Under the pieces are notes generated by a model, which had not been told where the DNA came from, did not search any database, and saw only the letters and a program-made list of their open reading frames with translations. The position numbers and the translations under genes are program-made. Shown here piece after piece: positions 61,564 to 64,000 of a stretch of DNA of 64,000 nt (position 1 is the stretch's first letter; each line of letters opens with the position of its first letter). The DNA comes from Deltaproteobacteria bacterium IMCC39146 (lineage in GTDB: Bacteria; Desulfobacterota; Desulfuromonadia; Desulfuromonadales; BM103): assembly GCA_030005635.1 (NCBI GenBank), contig JARUHP010000012.1, positions 1-64,000 of the forward strand. The letters are read 5' to 3'.

Positions 61564-61894
61564 TTGTTATTTAACAGGAATGAAGTGGATAAAAAGGATA
61601 GGTCAAATGCTTTTCAACGCAGAGACGCAGGGAGCGAAATGGATAAATGAAGACAAAGCCCTTTTTGCCTCAGATAACATCTGATGACTTCTGATAAAAC
61701 AAAGAAGCAGGATCATGCTTTGGGTTAAAAGCCATTAGCCACAAAGATTAAGACTTTGCCCTATCAGAATTGATCAGATTCTATCCGCGGCCAAATTGTC
61801 TTTCGTCTGTTAGTTTTGTTCCAATCTGCGTTCTTCAGACCTTATCTGCGTTCGACAATGATTCAGTCCTTATGTTTATTCTTTCACACAACAC
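61564..61894. repeat. ~300-bp noncoding structured repeat, copy C
   Basis: Third copy of the repeat at 9153 and 16067, same orientation. It retains ATCTGATGACTTCTGATAAA, the central GCTTTGGGTTAAAAGCCATT hairpin, CTTTGCCCTATCAG and the TTCGACAATGATTCAGTCC end. It fills the gap after the GNAT-kinase gene; the remaining 61895-62127 has no recognised feature. Confidence 0.75.
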
Positions 61895-62127
61895 CTTAAT
61901 CGGAGATCGGGGACAGAACAGTTACGCCTTGTAACTTCGTTTTTGCCATCAAAATCAAGAATATAACAGTTTAATTTCCGAGCCGTTTCCCTCTTGTGTA
62001 CTATGAAATACGTTGGCTATGGTAACCTGAGAGTCGATACATATTCTAAGCTCTGTTCGCAAGTTGAGATGATTTCAGATTTCTTCTGCTCGCAAGCTTT
62101 TAGGTAGTAGCCAGAGAGAGTGTCGAG

Positions 62128-62604
62128 ATGGGTAAAGACAAAGATCCCAGCGCCGATGAGATACAACGTGAAATGCTTGCGCAGCAAAAATTCAGCATAG
62201 CGGGGGCCATCGGGCGCGCAGGTAGTGGACTGATGAAGGGGGAATCACCCTTTTCCCGGCAAGAGCAAGCTATCACTTTGTTGACGCAATGGATCAACCA
62301 ACATGCCTCGGACCCTTCAGGGGCATTGAAGTCGATATTGTGCCGTCGTGTACGAAACAGCGAACTGTTGCTGGCGAGCCATTTACAACAACCCCTCAAT
62401 GCACTACGGGAGATGTTCGTAGACCTATTGGCCAGCGATTATGCGATACAGGAATTTGTGCGTCAGGTTGATGTGCGATGGGGCGAACTGCATCAGGAAC
62501 GCCCACTGTTCCAGAGAACAGGTCAGGCGGCAGATCCCGCAGACGAGTACACCTATGAATCCGTGCGTCAGGATCTGATTTTGCTGCTAGAAAAGCTTCA
62601 GTAA
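62128..62604 (+). CDS. Hypothetical protein, 158 aa
   Basis: A soluble helical protein, with no signal peptide. Glycine-rich N-terminal segment (A-I-G-R-A-G-S-G-L-M-K-G) followed by amphipathic helices (Q-E-Q-A-I-T-L-L-T-Q-W-I, L-N-A-L-R-E-M-F-V-D-L-L). Unrecognised. AGAGAG precedes the ATG. It stands alone between the ~300-bp repeat and a palindrome. Confidence 0.7.
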   Translation: MGKDKDPSADEIQREMLAQQKFSIAGAIGRAGSGLMKGESPFSRQEQAITLLTQWINQHASDPSGALKSILCRRVRNSELLLASHLQQPLNALREMFVDLLASDYAIQEFVRQVDVRWGELHQERPLFQRTGQAADPADEYTYESVRQDLILLLEKLQ

Positions 62605-62627
62605 GAATAGGAAAGCCATAAGATTCC

Positions 62628-62650
62628 GGGACACACAATTTGTGTGTCCC
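62628..62650. repeat. GGGACACACAA palindrome
   Basis: GGGACACACAA-T-TTGTGTGTCCC, perfect 11-bp arms, 23 bases after the hypothetical gene. Probable terminator/repeat family member. Confidence 0.8.
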
Positions 62651-62712
62651 CATAACTAAACCTGTGTCCCCTGATACAATGCGGTTCCTGGGTTTTGGCC
62701 TCTAAACAGTGA

Positions 62713-62738
62713 AAGGCCCGCACTTGTTGCCGGGCCTT
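62713..62738 (-). terminator. Hairpin terminator of zinc-ribbon gene 2
   Basis: AAGGCCCG ... CGGGCCTT, same as at 43257-43282, just past the minus-strand stop. Confidence 0.65.
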
Positions 62739-62739
62739 C

Positions 62740-62943
62740 TTAATAGATTCTCTTCGCGCCCTTATCACGGGCTTGGCAGGCAACCTCAAATTGCCCGCAT
62801 ATGGTGCAAACTGTCCAATAATCAGAGTCTGTTTCGATAGGCAACCTCCTTTGTGCAGTCAGCAATCCAAACGCCGACTCCACATTTACATTGTACACCA
62901 TTTTAAGGTTTCGGGGGCAACTGCCAGTAGTTTCCCTTTTCAT
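62740..62943 (-). CDS. Small zinc-ribbon-like protein, paralogue 2
   Basis: 67 codons; shares the P-I-E-T-D-S-D-Y-W-T-V-C-T-x-C-G-Q core with 43285-43500, but the last Cys of the second pair is Arg (C-Q-A-R), so zinc binding may be impaired. The start at 62943 is uncertain. Divergent from the second UspA gene. Confidence 0.5.
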   Translation of the reverse strand: MKRETTGSCPRNLKMVYNVNVESAFGLLTAQRRLPIETDSDYWTVCTICGQFEVACQARDKGAKRIY

Positions 62944-63109
62944 GTAACCCTTGCCCCCAATCGTCAAAGTTTTTCTCCTTAAAGCCTTCAGCAAAACTAA
63001 CCACACCACATTAAGCTGGTATAATTCATTCAATTGACACAATCGTAACCATTTTTACCAGAGAAGCGATGTCCTCTTGCTCTTTGGTCAGTGAGATGTG
63101 AGGTGAAGT

Positions 63110-63541
63110 ATGGAAAGCAATAGGGTCAAACGGATTCTAGCGGCAGTAGACGAGTCTCCACGCTCAATCCAGGTTGTGGAAAGAGCAGTTGAGATAGCGG
63201 TACTTTTTGATGCAAAGATAATCCTTTTGCACGTGCGCCAGAAGGTTCCAGATATCCTCGGTGACCCTTTTTACCAGAATCTTTTAAATCATTATATGCA
63301 AGCCGCCGAGCAAACAACGGCACCGCTGCATGTGCTGCTAGAAGAAAAAGGGATCGACCACGAGGTGTTGATCCTCGAAGGTGACCCTGCTGAAGCTATT
63401 ACCGAGGCGGCGAGAGACGAGAAGTGCGAGCTAATCGTTATGGGCACAAGGGGGCTTTCGAATCTCAAGGGTATGGCTCTCGGCAGCGTCAGTCACAAGG
63501 TGCTTCAAGTTATGGATTGCATGGTTCTTATTGTTCCTTAA
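63110..63541 (+). CDS. Universal stress protein, paralogue 2
   Basis: 143-aa single UspA domain: I-L-A-A-V-D-E-S-P-R-S, E-V-L-I-L-E-G-D-P-A, M-G-T-R-G-L-S-N-L and L-G-S-V-S-H-K-V-L with the ATP-binding glycines. Paralogue of 42758. GAGGTG site before ATG. A palindrome follows 24 bases later. Confidence 0.93.
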   Translation: MESNRVKRILAAVDESPRSIQVVERAVEIAVLFDAKIILLHVRQKVPDILGDPFYQNLLNHYMQAAEQTTAPLHVLLEEKGIDHEVLILEGDPAEAITEAARDEKCELIVMGTRGLSNLKGMALGSVSHKVLQVMDCMVLIVP

Positions 63542-63565
63542 AAGGGCAGGGCCGTTTTGTGGGTT

Positions 63566-63595
63566 TTGGGGACACACAAATTGTGTGTCCCCGAA
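63566..63595. repeat. GGGGACACACAA palindrome
   Basis: TTGGGGACACACAA-A-TTGTGTGTCCCCGAA, the same as 46349 and nearly identical to 55012. It lies between the convergent UspA and BatD-like genes. Confidence 0.8.
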
Positions 63596-63650
63596 TCCAA
63601 TCTTTTAGACCTATCAGAAAGCTGATTTGTTCTCAGCTTGGTTAAAAGTG

Positions 63651-64000
63651 TCAGTAAGGGTAGAGCGGCGGCAGTTTCTTGCTGTTTGTGCTCTCCGTTC
63701 TCTCTCTTTCCACCTGTTGTACTATCTCCAGTAACTCCTGGCCATCCCAAGCCTCGGCATTGCGGCTGTAAAGACTCCTGCTGAAAGCCTCTACTTGCTG
63801 CTTCAGCGATTCACCGCAGAGAGCCGCAAGTTCTTCCAGGTTGCCAGGTTTTTGCTCCGGAAAAAGAGCTGCACCCCAACCGAGTAGTGCGTTGCGTATT
63901 TGCACCTGATCACCTGTTTTAAGCGCTTGCTGCAATTCGAGTTGAGCCACTTTCAGACTGGGAGCTTTTTCCTGCATTTGTTGCGCATTATTCTGTATGT
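63651..64000 (-). CDS. BatD-like protein, C-terminal part (runs off window)
   Basis: The frame is open to the window edge, so this is probably the 3' end of a longer gene, not a 108-aa protein from the Met at 63977. The helical segment L-Q-Q-A-L-K-T-G-D, A-L-L-G-W-G-A-A-L-F-P-E, L-A-A-L-C-G-E-S-L and F-S-R-S-L-Y-S, ending L-P-P-L-Y-P, is typical of the cytoplasmic tail of BatD (aerotolerance/vWA operon). The call is by pattern only, as the main BatD domain is outside. Confidence 0.6.
   Translation of the reverse strand, partial: IQNNAQQMQEKAPSLKVAQLELQQALKTGDQVQIRNALLGWGAALFPEQKPGNLEELAALCGESLKQQVEAFSRSLYSRNAEAWDGQELLEIVQQVERERTESTNSKKLPPLYPY

Overview
The window looks like chromosome from a Desulfuromonadales-type bacterium (Desulfuromonas/Geobacter relatives). 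I infer this from the mix of family types: a NifU/NifS iron-sulfur assembly pair, several multidomain sensor kinases, a phasin-UbiB-like kinase pair, a DHODH-like flavoprotein, paired universal stress proteins, and intergenic space full of small palindromic repeats. No rRNA gene, intact tRNA gene, CRISPR array or complete insertion sequence is visible. The only tRNA trace is a degenerate 3' half of a tRNA-Pro near 3.8 kb.

Layout. 0-8 kb: the tail of a response regulator, a hybrid sensor kinase, the tRNA-Pro remnant, a DUF4124 gene broken by an in-frame TAG, a 29-codon membrane peptide, a lipoprotein and a protein carrying two CDP-alcohol phosphotransferase domains. 8-19 kb: a holin-like membrane protein, phhB, an exported intradiol-dioxygenase-like protein, umuDC, a VUT transporter, a slipin/NfeD pair, small regulators, a split-barrel flavoprotein, a DUF1499 lipoprotein and a decayed phasin-UbiB locus. 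20-27 kb: ovoA plus a PLP lyase (a likely ovothiol operon), an unusual SDR, a DHODH-like protein and a CarH/LitR-like B12-binding MerR regulator. 27-38 kb: a phasin-UbiB pair divergent from that regulator, then ADP-ribosylglycohydrolase, NDH-2-like, PdxH, renalase-like flavoprotein, SelO and SagB/ThcOx genes, with two microproteins translationally coupled to flavoproteins. 38-55 kb: a PAS kinase, FtsH, an O-methyltransferase, UspA, a PAS-PAS kinase with receiver, an MBL-fold protein, a uridine phosphorylase, an exported isoaspartyl methyltransferase coupled to a polytopic spermidine-synthase-like protein, and nifU-nifS. 55-64 kb: DUF1499, MazG-like and EamA genes, a HEAT-repeat protein and a GNAT-histidine-kinase fusion that share a near-identical leader, a second UspA/zinc-ribbon module, and the edge of a BatD-like gene.

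The dominant theme is duplication and decay. The split-barrel flavoprotein occurs twice with its promoter (17.1 and 32.0 kb). DUF1499 occurs three times, once as a fragment. The phasin-UbiB pair and a following microprotein each occur once intact and once broken. The UspA/zinc-ribbon pair occurs twice. One leader sequence occurs twice. Three ~300-bp noncoding repeats, two MITE-like elements and at least ten GGGGACAC-type palindromes fill the gaps between genes.

Several genes fit redox or stress protection (ovothiol, UmuDC, SelO, PdxH, flavoproteins, a possible light/B12 sensor). The least familiar architecture is the GNAT-kinase fusion at 59.5 kb and its leader-sharing HEAT partner.
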